Below, piece by piece: positions 1-6,451 of a DNA stretch of 6,451 nucleotides (positions are counted from its first letter, which is position 1; the number at the start of each line of letters is the position of its first letter). The stretch is from CAZDSS01 sp964508185. GTDB taxonomy: Bacteria; Pseudomonadota; Alphaproteobacteria; Sphingomonadales; Govanellaceae. The stretch lies in contig CAZDSS010000130.1 in assembly GCA_964508185.1 (NCBI GenBank), positions 1 to 6,451 on the forward strand, written 5' to 3'. A program made the translations under genes and the position numbers. The notes under the pieces are model-generated. The model was not told the origin of the DNA. It did not search any database and saw only the letters and a list, made by a program, of their open reading frames with translations.

Positions 1-2429
1 AACTCAGACTGGCGGTGGTATGCTTCGGGGGCGTGTCCCTGGCCGTTTACATGCATGGCGTCACCAAGGAAATCCTCAAGCTCGCCCGCGCCTCCGCCGC
101 CTATCACAGCGAGCCCGACCTGCAGAAGCGGCGGAGCCTGAGCTACCGGGATCTCGCCCGCGACGGCCATGACGAGATCGACACCGAGGAGATCTATTTC
201 GAGCTCCTCAAGGCCATGGGCGACAAGCTGGATCTCCGCGTCATCATCGACGCCGTGGCGGGGGCGTCGGCGGGCGGCATGAACGCCGTCTTCCTGTCGC
301 GGGCGCTGGCCCATGACCTCGCCTACGATCCCCTGCGCGACCTGTGGCTCAGGGAGGCGGACGTGACGCGGCTTGCATCCCGCGAGCCGCCCGCGGGCTT
401 CTGGTCCCGCTACCTGGTGGACCCCGTCCTGCAATTCATCACCCGGCGCATCATCGGCGCCCGCGGCCTCGGCGAGCGGGTGCAGGAGACGCTGCCGCCG
501 CTCGTCCGCATGCGGCGGATGAAGCCCCTGTTCGACGGCGTCCATCTGGTACGCCTGCTCTATGACGGGCTGATGTCCCAGGGGACGCCCCAGCCGGGCC
601 GCTCCCTCATGCCGGCGGGACACAGGCTCGAGACCTTCGTGACAGTCACCGATTTCTTCGGCTTCGTGCGGCATCTGCCGCTTCACGATCCGCCGGTGAT
701 CGCCGAGCGGGAGCATCGGCACATCTTCGCCTTCTCCTACGTCCATTGGCGGAACGGCGAGGTGGAGAGCGATTTCGCGGACGAACAGGTGCCGGGCCTC
801 GCCTTCGCCGCCCGCGCGACCTCGAGCTTTCCCGGCGCCTATCCTCCCGCCCGCATCGCCGAAGTGGAGCAGGTCCTGGAGGAACGGGGGCTCACCTGGC
901 ATGGCCGGGAACGCTTCTTCGTGCAGAATTTCAGCAATTATCTCCGCGCCGGGATCGATCCGCGGGAGGGCGCCTTCATCGACGGCAGCGTGCTCAACAA
1001 CAAGCCCTTCGCCCACGCCATCCGCTCCATCACCGGACGGCCCGCCTTTCGTGAAGTTGACCGCCGCATCGTCTATGTGGATCCCCATCCCGAGGAGCTG
1101 ATGGTCCAGAGCCGCGGCCAGACGCCCAATCTGTGGCGCACCCTGAAGGCGGCGCTGTCGGACATTCCGCGCAACGAGCCGGTCCATGACGATCTTGCCG
1201 AGATCCAGCAGAACAACAAGCAGGTGCGGATGGTGCGGTCGGTGATCGACGCCATCAAGCCGCGGGTCGGCACCCTGGTGGCCGAGATCACGGACGATGC
1301 GGCGGGGGACGTCACGGCGGAGACCATCCGGCGCTGGCGCATCGCCGCCAATACCCGGGCCGCCGAGGAAGCGGGCTATGCCTATGAGGGCTATACGCGG
1401 CTCAAGATCCAGGCCGCGGTGCGCCATCTGAGCGGCGTCGTCGCCGATATCTGCGGCTTCGCCTGGGATTTGCCCGCCCATCAGAAGCTTGCCGCCGTGC
1501 TCGAGGTCTGGGCCTTGCGCGATCCCATCGAACGCCATGGCATCGCGGCGCCGGGGGACGCCTCCACCGCGCCCGAGGCGCTGCCCAACTGGGTGCGCTT
1601 CCTCACCCATTTCGACCTCGATTACCAGCGCCGCCGCCTGCGTTACGTCATCAGCGAGCTCAACGGCCTCTATGCGGCGATCGACGACGAGGAGAACGGC
1701 ATCGACGTCGCGCGGCTCGATGCCCTCAAGGGCCGCTTCTACGATCTTCTCGCCCCCATGCGGCGGATCGAGACCGGCGACTTCGTGACCGACGGCCTGC
1801 GCCGCCGCTTCCGCGAAGCCTTCTCCGCGCTCGACGACGACCGCGACCTCATCGACCCCGCCATGTTCTATGCCGCCCATCGAAGCGTGATCGAACAGGC
1901 GCTCGCCGATCTCGCGGAGGAAATGGGGCTCGACGAGATCAAGCGCCAGGCGGACGCCATCTTCGCCGACATCCACAACGAATCCTGGCCGCCGCGGGTG
2001 AGCCGCACGCTCCTTCTCGCCTATCTCGGCTTCGGCTATTGGGACGTCATCACGTCGTCCATCATGGGGCGTCGCGACATGGGGGAGCTCAACGAGATCA
2101 AGATCGACCGCATCAGCCCCAACGACGCCCGCTCGCTCATGGAAGGGGGCGCGGCGGTGCTCCTCAAGGGCGTCGCCATGCGCCATTTCGGCGCCTTCTT
2201 CAGCCGCAAGGACCGGGAGAACGACTATATCTGGGGGCGTCTCAACGCCGCCGAGCGGTTGATCGACATCCTGACGGATACGGCGCGGATGGAGGGGGCG
2301 GCGCGCAATCTGCGCGGCATGCAGGCCAAGAAAAAGGCCTTCGCCGCCATTCTCGACGTCGAAGAGCCCTACGTGCCGTCAAGCCGCCTTCTGATCGAGC
2401 GGCTGCGCGAGCGTCTCAAGGAGCTTTAG
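1..2429 (+). CDS. Patatin-like protein with DUF3376-type C-terminal region (5' end cut by window edge)
   Basis: Predicted serine acyl hydrolase of the patatin-related family; activity and substrate cannot be read from the sequence. Numbering from the GTG at base 15 gives 804 residues. The glycine-rich oxyanion loop is at 5-16 (GGVSLAVYMHG). The nucleophile elbow GASAG is at 83-87 with Ser85, followed by GMNAVFL. The dyad aspartate is Asp323 in IDGS, a DG[A/G]-like motif. Residues about 420-650 are charged and helical-looking with no domain I recognise. Residues about 668-750 (YLGFGYWDVI, ELNEIKIDRISP, NDYIWGRLNAAERL) look like the conserved end of DUF3376 proteins. The GTG is probably not the start: the frame is open to the left edge and reads LRLA just before it, completing the first patatin strand, and no Shine-Dalgarno site precedes it. 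No signal peptide or clear membrane segment is visible, so a cytosolic or peripheral protein is likely. It converges on the suf operon and shows no functional link to it. Confidence 0.88.
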   Translation, partial: LRLAVVCFGGVSLAVYMHGVTKEILKLARASAAYHSEPDLQKRRSLSYRDLARDGHDEIDTEEIYFELLKAMGDKLDLRVIIDAVAGASAGGMNAVFLSRALAHDLAYDPLRDLWLREADVTRLASREPPAGFWSRYLVDPVLQFITRRIIGARGLGERVQETLPPLVRMRRMKPLFDGVHLVRLLYDGLMSQGTPQPGRSLMPAGHRLETFVTVTDFFGFVRHLPLHDPPVIAEREHRHIFAFSYVHWRNGEVESDFADEQVPGLAFAARATSSFPGAYPPARIAEVEQVLEERGLTWHGRERFFVQNFSNYLRAGIDPREGAFIDGSVLNNKPFAHAIRSITGRPAFREVDRRIVYVDPHPEELMVQSRGQTPNLWRTLKAALSDIPRNEPVHDDLAEIQQNNKQVRMVRSVIDAIKPRVGTLVAEITDDAAGDVTAETIRRWRIAANTRAAEEAGYAYEGYTRLKIQAAVRHLSGVVADICGFAWDLPAHQKLAAVLEVWALRDPIERHGIAAPGDASTAPEALPNWVRFLTHFDLDYQRRRLRYVISELNGLYAAIDDEENGIDVARLDALKGRFYDLLAPMRRIETGDFVTDGLRRRFREAFSALDDDRDLIDPAMFYAAHRSVIEQALADLAEEMGLDEIKRQADAIFADIHNESWPPRVSRTLLLAYLGFGYWDVITSSIMGRRDMGELNEIKIDRISPNDARSLMEGGAAVLLKGVAMRHFGAFFSRKDRENDYIWGRLNAAERLIDILTDTARMEGAARNLRGMQAKKKAFAAILDVEEPYVPSSRLLIERLRERLKEL

Positions 2430-2438
2430 GAAGAAGTC

Positions 2439-2467
2439 CGGCGGGGCGGGATACCCTGCCCCGGCCG
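2439..2467. terminator. GC-rich hairpin in the convergent gap, possible bidirectional terminator
   Basis: The 55-base gap between the patatin-like gene stop (2427-2429) and the sufA stop (2485-2487) contains an imperfect inverted repeat. Arm 2439-2450 pairs with 2454-2467 through about 12 G-C pairs around an ATA loop, with single-base bulges at T2457 and G2463. Its place between two converging genes fits a terminator for either or both. There is no T-run on the + side and only a weak pyrimidine stretch on the - side, so it is not a canonical intrinsic terminator. It could instead be an RNA 3'-end stabiliser. Confidence 0.35.
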
Positions 2468-2484
2468 CTTCACACATGACCTGA

Positions 2485-2832
2485 TTACACGTGAAACGAC
2501 TGGCCGCAGCCGCAACGGCCCTTTTCGTTGGGGTTCGTGAAGGTGAAGCCGGAGGAGAACTTGTCCTCCACATAGTCCATCTCGGACCCCAGGAGATAGA
2601 GGACCGAGCTTCCGTCCACATAGACGCGGACGCCCTTGTCCTCCACCACCTCGTCGCCGGGCTGGGGCTCGTCCACGTAATCGACGGAATAGGACAGGCC
2701 CGAACAGCCCCGGGTCTTGGTGCCGAGACGCACGCCGAGGCTCGGCTTGCCCCGGCGTTCGAGCAATTCGCGGATGCGCGCGGCGGCGGCATCCGTGATG
2801 GTCAGGATATTCTTGCTGGCTGTCTGCATCAT
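2485..2832 (-). CDS. sufA: Iron-sulfur cluster carrier/assembly protein SufA (HesB/IscA/ErpA family)
   Basis: A-type carrier of 115 residues, normal length for the family, thought to receive Fe-S clusters from the SufBCD scaffold and pass them to apo-proteins in the cytoplasm. The three ligand cysteines are present: Cys43 in TRGCSGLSY, and Cys107 and Cys109 in the C-terminal RCGCGQSF motif. The fold's GVRLG and YVDGSSVLYLLGSEMDYVED segments are also intact. It is the last gene of the suf operon, 15 bases after sufT. Two ATG codons stand in tandem (2830-2832 and 2827-2829). An AAGG lies one base before the first, so the second ATG, giving 114 residues, is equally possible. The name SufA comes from operon context; by sequence alone it could be called ErpA or IscA. 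Confidence 0.92.
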   Translation of the reverse strand: MMQTASKNILTITDAAAARIRELLERRGKPSLGVRLGTKTRGCSGLSYSVDYVDEPQPGDEVVEDKGVRVYVDGSSVLYLLGSEMDYVEDKFSSGFTFTNPNEKGRCGCGQSFHV

Positions 2833-2847
2833 GCCTTCAACCTAAGA

Positions 2848-3279
2848 TCACAGGAAGCCCAGTTCAAGGCGCGCGGCCTCGGACATCATGGTCTGGTCCC
2901 AGGGCGGATCCCAGGTGATTTCCACATTGACGTCGTTGACGCCTTCGACCCCGCGCACCTTCGTCTCCACTTCGCCGGGGAGGCTTTCGGCCACCGGGCA
3001 ATGGGGGGTGGTGAGGGTCATGACGATCTTCACGTCACCCCGGCTGTCCGCGGTGACCTGATAGACGAGGCCCAGTTCATAGATGTTCACCGGGATCTCG
3101 GGATCGTGAACGGTGCGCAGCATGTCGATGACGCGCATTTCGAGATCCTGGTCGCGATCCTCGGTCGCCTCACCCGATGGGGATTCCGCCGGCCCCTGAG
3201 CCGCATCATCGGCGACCGGATTGTCCGGGTCCTGCGGCCTCTTTTCGAGAAAAGCGTCGAGAAAGCCTGGCTTGTTCAT
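2848..3279 (-). CDS. sufT: SUF-associated Fe-S assembly protein SufT (DUF59/MIP18 family)
   Basis: MIP18/DUF59-domain protein, a group linked to Fe-S protein maturation and often encoded in suf operons; its exact biochemical role is less settled than that of the other Suf proteins. Numbered from the ATG at 3279 it has 143 residues. The hallmark DPEIPVNIYELGLVY starts at about 59, the conserved cysteine is in TTPHCP at about Cys94, and WDPPW lies at about 123-127. The first 45 or so residues are rich in Pro, Asp, Glu and Ala, look disordered, and precede the domain. I chose the ATG because AGG lies five bases upstream of it. A GTG six bases earlier (3283-3285), with GAGG four bases upstream of it, would give 145 residues. 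It sits between sufS and sufA in the same direction. PaaD is a related family, but the neighbours favour SufT. Confidence 0.9.
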   Translation of the reverse strand: MNKPGFLDAFLEKRPQDPDNPVADDAAQGPAESPSGEATEDRDQDLEMRVIDMLRTVHDPEIPVNIYELGLVYQVTADSRGDVKIVMTLTTPHCPVAESLPGEVETKVRGVEGVNDVNVEITWDPPWDQTMMSEAARLELGFL

Positions 3280-3320
3280 CTGCACCTGTCCTCATCCTGC
3301 CGGGCGGCCTGCGCGGCCGT

Positions 3321-4589
3321 TCAGGCGAAGATCTTTCTCACCTTATATAGGGCTTCGATCAGCCGGTCGACATCCCCCGTCGTCGTATAAAGTCCGAAGG
3401 ATGCCCGGGCGGTGGCCGGCACGTCGAAGAAGTCCATCACCGGCTGGGCGCAATGATGGCCCGCCCGCACGGCGATCCCTTCACGGTCCAGAATGGTGCC
3501 GATGTCATGGGGATGGGCGCAGTCCATGACGAAGGAGATGAGCGCCGCATGATGGGCGGCGCGGCCGACGATCTCGAGCCCGGGCACCTCCCTGATGCGC
3601 TCCCAGGCGTAGGCGAGGATCGCCTGTTCATGGGCCGCGATCCGGTCGAGGCCGATCGCCTGCATGTAGTCAATGGCGGCGCCAAGACCGATAGCGCCTA
3701 CGATATGGGGCGTTCCCGCCTCGAACCGCTGGGGCGGGGGTGCGAATTCGGTCTTCTCGAAGGTGACCGAATGGATCATCTCGCCGCCGCCCTGATAAGG
3801 CGGCATGGCGTCGAGAAGCTCCGCCTTGGCGTAAAGCGCGCCGATGCCCGAGGGGCCATAGAGCTTGTGCCCGGTAATGACATAGAAATCGGGGTCGAGG
3901 GCCTGGACGTCCACCGCCATGTGCTGGGCCGCCTGGCAGCCGTCCACCAGAACCCGCGCGCCCGCGTCATGGGCCCGGCGGATGATCTCCGCGATGGGCG
4001 TCACGGTGCCGAGGGAATTGGACACATGGGTGATCGCCACGAGCTTCGTCCGCTCGGTGAGGAGCTTCGAGAACTCGTCGATGAGGAAATTGCCCTCGCG
4101 ATCAATGGGCGCGACCTTGATGACGATGCCGATCTGGTCGCGCAAGAGCTGCCAGGGCACGATATTGGCGTGATGCTCCATGCGCGACAGGATCACCTCG
4201 TCCCCGGCCTTGAGGAAGGTGCGGCCCCAGCTCTGGGCCACCAGATTGATGGCCTCGGTGCCATTCCGGACGAAGACGATCTCGGAGGGCGATGCCGCAT
4301 TCAGAAGGCGCTGCACCTTGGCCCGGGCGTCCTCGAACGCCTGGGTCGTCTTCTGACTGAGGTAATAGACGCCGCGATGGATGTTGGCGTAGTCCTCGGC
4401 ATAGACGCGGTTGATGACGTCGAGCACCGCCTGCGGCTTCTGGGCGCTCGCCGCCGTATCGAGAAAGGTCAGGGGCTTGCCGTAGACGGTCTGGCGGAAG
4501 ATGGGGAAGTCGGCGCGGATCGCCTCCACGTCATAGGGCCAGTTGCGGCGGCCCGCCTCCATCCCTTCGGTCGGAGCGGTCATGGTCAT
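3321..4589 (-). CDS. sufS: Cysteine desulfurase SufS (class V aminotransferase fold, group II)
   Basis: PLP enzyme of 422 residues that converts L-cysteine to L-alanine and holds the sulfur as a persulfide for Fe-S assembly in the cytoplasm. The PLP-binding lysine is Lys242 in TGHKLYGPSG. His139 in MEHHAN should stack on the cofactor, and Asp216 in LVDGCQ should hold the pyridine nitrogen. The catalytic cysteine is Cys380 in the RAGHHCAQP loop, with Arg375 five residues before it and Arg395 in ARASFG, matching the E. coli SufS pattern. The start is the ATG at 4589, which overlaps the sufD stop as ATGA and has GGAG seven bases upstream (4597-4600). The frame stays open further upstream, to 4976, but that part lies inside sufD and does not resemble SufS. 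A second ATG at 4583 is possible. Cys218, beside the PLP aspartate, is an extra cysteine of unknown importance. Confidence 0.97.
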   Translation of the reverse strand: MTMTAPTEGMEAGRRNWPYDVEAIRADFPIFRQTVYGKPLTFLDTAASAQKPQAVLDVINRVYAEDYANIHRGVYYLSQKTTQAFEDARAKVQRLLNAASPSEIVFVRNGTEAINLVAQSWGRTFLKAGDEVILSRMEHHANIVPWQLLRDQIGIVIKVAPIDREGNFLIDEFSKLLTERTKLVAITHVSNSLGTVTPIAEIIRRAHDAGARVLVDGCQAAQHMAVDVQALDPDFYVITGHKLYGPSGIGALYAKAELLDAMPPYQGGGEMIHSVTFEKTEFAPPPQRFEAGTPHIVGAIGLGAAIDYMQAIGLDRIAAHEQAILAYAWERIREVPGLEIVGRAAHHAALISFVMDCAHPHDIGTILDREGIAVRAGHHCAQPVMDFFDVPATARASFGLYTTTGDVDRLIEALYKVRKIFA

Positions 4590-5902
4590 AGCTTTTCTCC
4601 CCGCTCTCCCATCCAGCGCGACACCCGGGCCAAAAGCTGGTCCGCAAGTTCGGGGGCATCCTCGAGGACGCCGGCGACGAAGGCCTCCACCAGCATGGCG
4701 CGGGCCTCGTGGCGCGGAACGCCCCGGGCTTCGAGATAGAACAGCATGTCGGCGTCCAGTTCGCCCACCGTGGCGCCGTGACTGCATTTCACGTCGTCCG
4801 CATAGATCTCGAGCTCGGGCTTGGCGTTCGCCTCGGCATTGCGGTCGAGCAGGAGATTGCGGCTGGACTGGTTGGCATCGGTCTTCTGCGCGCCCTCGCG
4901 CACCAGGACCCGGCCCTGGAAGGCGCTGGCCCCGCCCTGGTCCACCACGCTGCGGAACATCTGGTCGCTCCGGCAATGGGGGACGGCGTGATCAACCGCC
5001 GTATAGATCGCAAGGTTCTGGGACGCGGCCGCGAGAGTCGCGCCCTTCATGGCGACCGAAGCGTTGGGGCCCGCGAAATGCACCCGCGCCTCGTGACGCG
5101 CCGTGCGCCCGCCGTCCACAAGGACCCAGCTTTCGGCATTGCCGTCCCGCGCCACGTCGAGGGCAACGACACCCGTATGCATGGCGCGCAGGTTTTCATC
5201 AACGAGGGTCACGAGCCGCAGCCGCGCATTCGCCCCGACGGAGAAGCGACGCACGGGATTGACCCAGTGGGCGGCCTCGTCACGCCCCCGATAGCGTTCG
5301 AAGACGGTGATCGAGGCGCCTTCCTGAAGCCGCAGGATGATCCGGCTGTGGACCGCCTGCTCGTCCGCGGCGTGGGACACATGATCGATGACCAGGGGCG
5401 CCGCGATCCGAGCGCCCCGGGCGACCTCGATCAACAGCGCATCTTCCAGAAGCGCCGCGTTTAGCGCCATCAAGCCATGGTCGTCGGGGTGGAGAAGATC
5501 GTCGGAAATGTCGTCGCTTTCGGCGAGATTGCGGATGACGAGGCCTTCGGGCAGGTCCGACGGCCGGTCGGTGACGCGGCCATTGTCGAGCCGCACCGCA
5601 AGGACCGGCCCCGCGAAAGCCGTCAGAGGCTCCGCGACCGGCGCGGCCACGGCCGGGGCCGGGGCATGGGTCGCGCGGGTCAGGGGCGCCGTGTTGGTGT
5701 AGCGCCAGTCCTCGGACCGGACGGTCGGGATGCCGAGCTCGCGGAAGCGGGCATAGGCGGCCTCGCGCAGTGCGCCAAGCCAGGCGGGATCCTGCGCCGC
5801 GCGCGCCGCGACCAACGCTTCATAGCCGAGGCTGTCGACCTCGGCCCGCTCCCCGGCAACGACGGGCCGGTCGCGGAGATTGACGGGTGAGCCGGTGGTC
5901 AT
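4586..5902 (-). CDS. sufD: Fe-S cluster assembly scaffold subunit SufD
   Basis: SufD subunit of 438 residues, usual family length, which partners SufB and the ATPase SufC in the cytoplasmic SufBC2D scaffold. The N-terminal region carries the SufD-type PTVRSEDWRYTNTAPL segment at about 59-74. The middle is the repetitive beta-helix part. The C-terminal core holds DVKCSHGATVGELDADMLFYL at about 370-390. His375 in CSHGAT corresponds to the SufD histidine (His360 in E. coli) thought to help form the cluster at the SufB-SufD interface. The helical tail at about 395-436, with RHEARAMLVEAFV, is the part expected to bind SufC. The ATG overlaps the sufC stop as ATGA, with a full GGAGG seven bases upstream (5910-5914). 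Its own TGA overlaps the sufS ATG, so translation of the three genes is probably coupled. Confidence 0.96.
   Translation of the reverse strand: MTTGSPVNLRDRPVVAGERAEVDSLGYEALVAARAAQDPAWLGALREAAYARFRELGIPTVRSEDWRYTNTAPLTRATHAPAPAVAAPVAEPLTAFAGPVLAVRLDNGRVTDRPSDLPEGLVIRNLAESDDISDDLLHPDDHGLMALNAALLEDALLIEVARGARIAAPLVIDHVSHAADEQAVHSRIILRLQEGASITVFERYRGRDEAAHWVNPVRRFSVGANARLRLVTLVDENLRAMHTGVVALDVARDGNAESWVLVDGGRTARHEARVHFAGPNASVAMKGATLAAASQNLAIYTAVDHAVPHCRSDQMFRSVVDQGGASAFQGRVLVREGAQKTDANQSSRNLLLDRNAEANAKPELEIYADDVKCSHGATVGELDADMLFYLEARGVPRHEARAMLVEAFVAGVLEDAPELADQLLARVSRWMGERGEKL
4597..4600 (-). promoter_or_regulatory. Ribosome binding site of sufS inside the sufD 3' end
   Basis: On the - strand the stretch reads GGGGAGAAAAGCT directly before the sufS ATG. 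Its GGAG core is seven bases from the ATG at 4589. It lies in the last codons of sufD and decides the sufS start against the much longer open frame that extends upstream. Confidence 0.7.
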
Positions 5903-6451
5903 GCGGCGGCCTCCGTGAAGGCGGCATAACCTTCCCGCTCCAGAATCTGGGCGAGGGACTTGTCGCCCGACTTCACGATGCGGCCGTGGGCCAGCACATG
6001 AATGACGTCCGGCTCCACATAATCGAGAAGCCGCTGATAATGGGTGATGAGCAGAAGCGCGCGATCGGGCGCGCGCATGGCATTGATGCCCTGGGCGACA
6101 ATGCGGAGGGCGTCGATGTCGAGGCCTGAATCCGTCTCGTCCAGCACGGCGAGCCTGGGCGCGAGGACCGCCATCTGCACCATCTCGTTCCGCTTCTTCT
6201 CGCCGCCCGAGAAGCCGACATTCACCGAGCGCTTCAGCATCTCGGGATCCATCTGCAGCGCCTTGGCTTTCTCGCGCACGAGCTTCAGCAGTTCGCCCGC
6301 GGGCATTTCCGGCTCGCCCCGCGCCTTGCGGACGGCGTTGACCGCGGTCTTCAGGAAATTGATGTTGCTGACACCCGGGATTTCCACCGGATACTGGAAG
6401 CCGAGGAACACGCCCAACGCGGCCCGCTCCGACGGCTCAAGATCGAGCAGG
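5899..6451 (-). CDS. sufC: Fe-S cluster assembly ATPase SufC (N-terminal part beyond window edge)
   Basis: ABC-type ATPase of the SUF system, which drives shape changes in the SufBCD scaffold rather than transport. The last 183 residues are visible, starting LLDLEPSERAALGVFLGFQY. Motifs in order, in fragment numbering: the Q-loop FQYP (Gln19), the signature SGGEKKR at 81-87, the Walker B AVLDE with Asp104 and Glu105, the D-loop SGLD at 108-111, and the switch histidine in THYQRLL (His137). The first 65-70 residues, with Walker A, lie past 6451, judging by the usual length of about 250. A TTG at 6415-6417 could be mistaken for a start, but family-typical sequence continues upstream of it. The TGA stop overlaps the sufD ATG. 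sufB is expected just upstream but cannot be seen. Confidence 0.96.
   Translation of the reverse strand, partial: LLDLEPSERAALGVFLGFQYPVEIPGVSNINFLKTAVNAVRKARGEPEMPAGELLKLVREKAKALQMDPEMLKRSVNVGFSGGEKKRNEMVQMAVLAPRLAVLDETDSGLDIDALRIVAQGINAMRAPDRALLLITHYQRLLDYVEPDVIHVLAHGRIVKSGDKSLAQILEREGYAAFTEAAA
5910..5914 (-). promoter_or_regulatory. Ribosome binding site of sufD inside the sufC 3' end
   Basis: On the - strand this reads GGAGG, seven bases before the sufD ATG at 5902. It overlaps codons for the last residues of SufC (TEAAA) and fixes the sufD start. With the ATGA overlap it supports translational coupling of sufC and sufD. Confidence 0.75.

Noticed and set aside
1..2429. The patatin-like gene as an anti-phage effector (as in CBASS-type systems)
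   Set aside because: Some defence effectors have patatin domains, but no cyclase, sensor or other defence gene is visible beside it, and the C-terminal region fits the chromosomal DUF3376 type. The left neighbour cannot be seen, so this is not fully excluded.
2491..3390. A 299-codon open frame on the + strand, spanning sufA, sufT and the sufS end
   Set aside because: It crosses three genes with intact family motifs on the other strand and has no domain of its own; it is a compositional shadow.
3453..4739. A 428-codon open frame on the + strand, opposite sufS
   Set aside because: It is antisense to a gene with every SufS catalytic residue. Long antisense frames are common in GC-rich coding DNA, and its translation is rich in Gly, Asp, His and Arg with no recognisable domain.
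4590..4976. Upstream extension of sufS to an earlier start, giving 551 codons
   Set aside because: The extra 129 residues are Arg/Pro/Gly-rich, unlike any desulfurase, lie wholly inside sufD in another frame, and the ATG at 4589 has an ideal ribosome binding site and ATGA overlap.
4709..5464. A 251-codon open frame on the + strand, opposite sufD
   Set aside because: It is antisense to intact SufD and its translation shows no motif; it is explained by codon bias of the - strand gene.
6415..6417. TTG as the start of sufC
   Set aside because: The frame continues to the window edge with ERAALGVFLGFQY, typical SufC sequence, and a start here would remove Walker A.

Overview
The window is GC-rich chromosomal DNA, densely coded, with two convergent units. 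Every gene recognised here is a housekeeping or known-family gene. The gene set and order (sufC-sufD-sufS-sufT-sufA with very tight spacing), the high GC and the strong Shine-Dalgarno sites suggest an alphaproteobacterium, possibly of the Rhodospirillales/Rhizobiales type. That placement is inferred from operon layout and protein wording, not from a search.

Left part (1-2429, + strand): one long gene for a patatin-like protein with a C-terminal region of the DUF3376 type. It runs off the left edge. The open frame continues upstream of the first possible GTG with residues (LRLA) that belong to the conserved first strand of the patatin fold, so the true start lies outside the window.

Middle (2430-2484): a 55-base convergent intergenic gap holding one GC-rich hairpin that may separate the two transcription units.

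Right part (2485-6451, - strand): the downstream end of a SUF iron-sulfur cluster assembly operon. Read in the direction of transcription (right to left) it is sufC (cut by the right edge), sufD, sufS, sufT (DUF59/MIP18 family) and sufA (HesB/IscA family). sufC/sufD and sufD/sufS overlap by ATGA, each with a good ribosome binding site inside the end of the previous gene. sufS/sufT and sufT/sufA are separated by about 40 and 15 bases. In the established SUF scheme SufS takes sulfur from cysteine, the SufBCD scaffold builds the cluster with SufC as ATPase, and SufA and SufT help deliver clusters to target proteins. sufB, any iscR-type regulator, the operon promoter and a SufE/SufU sulfur-transfer partner are not in the window.

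No RNA gene, mobile element, CRISPR array, phage gene or novel multi-gene system was seen. The least understood part is the patatin-like protein, whose substrate and middle region are unassigned.
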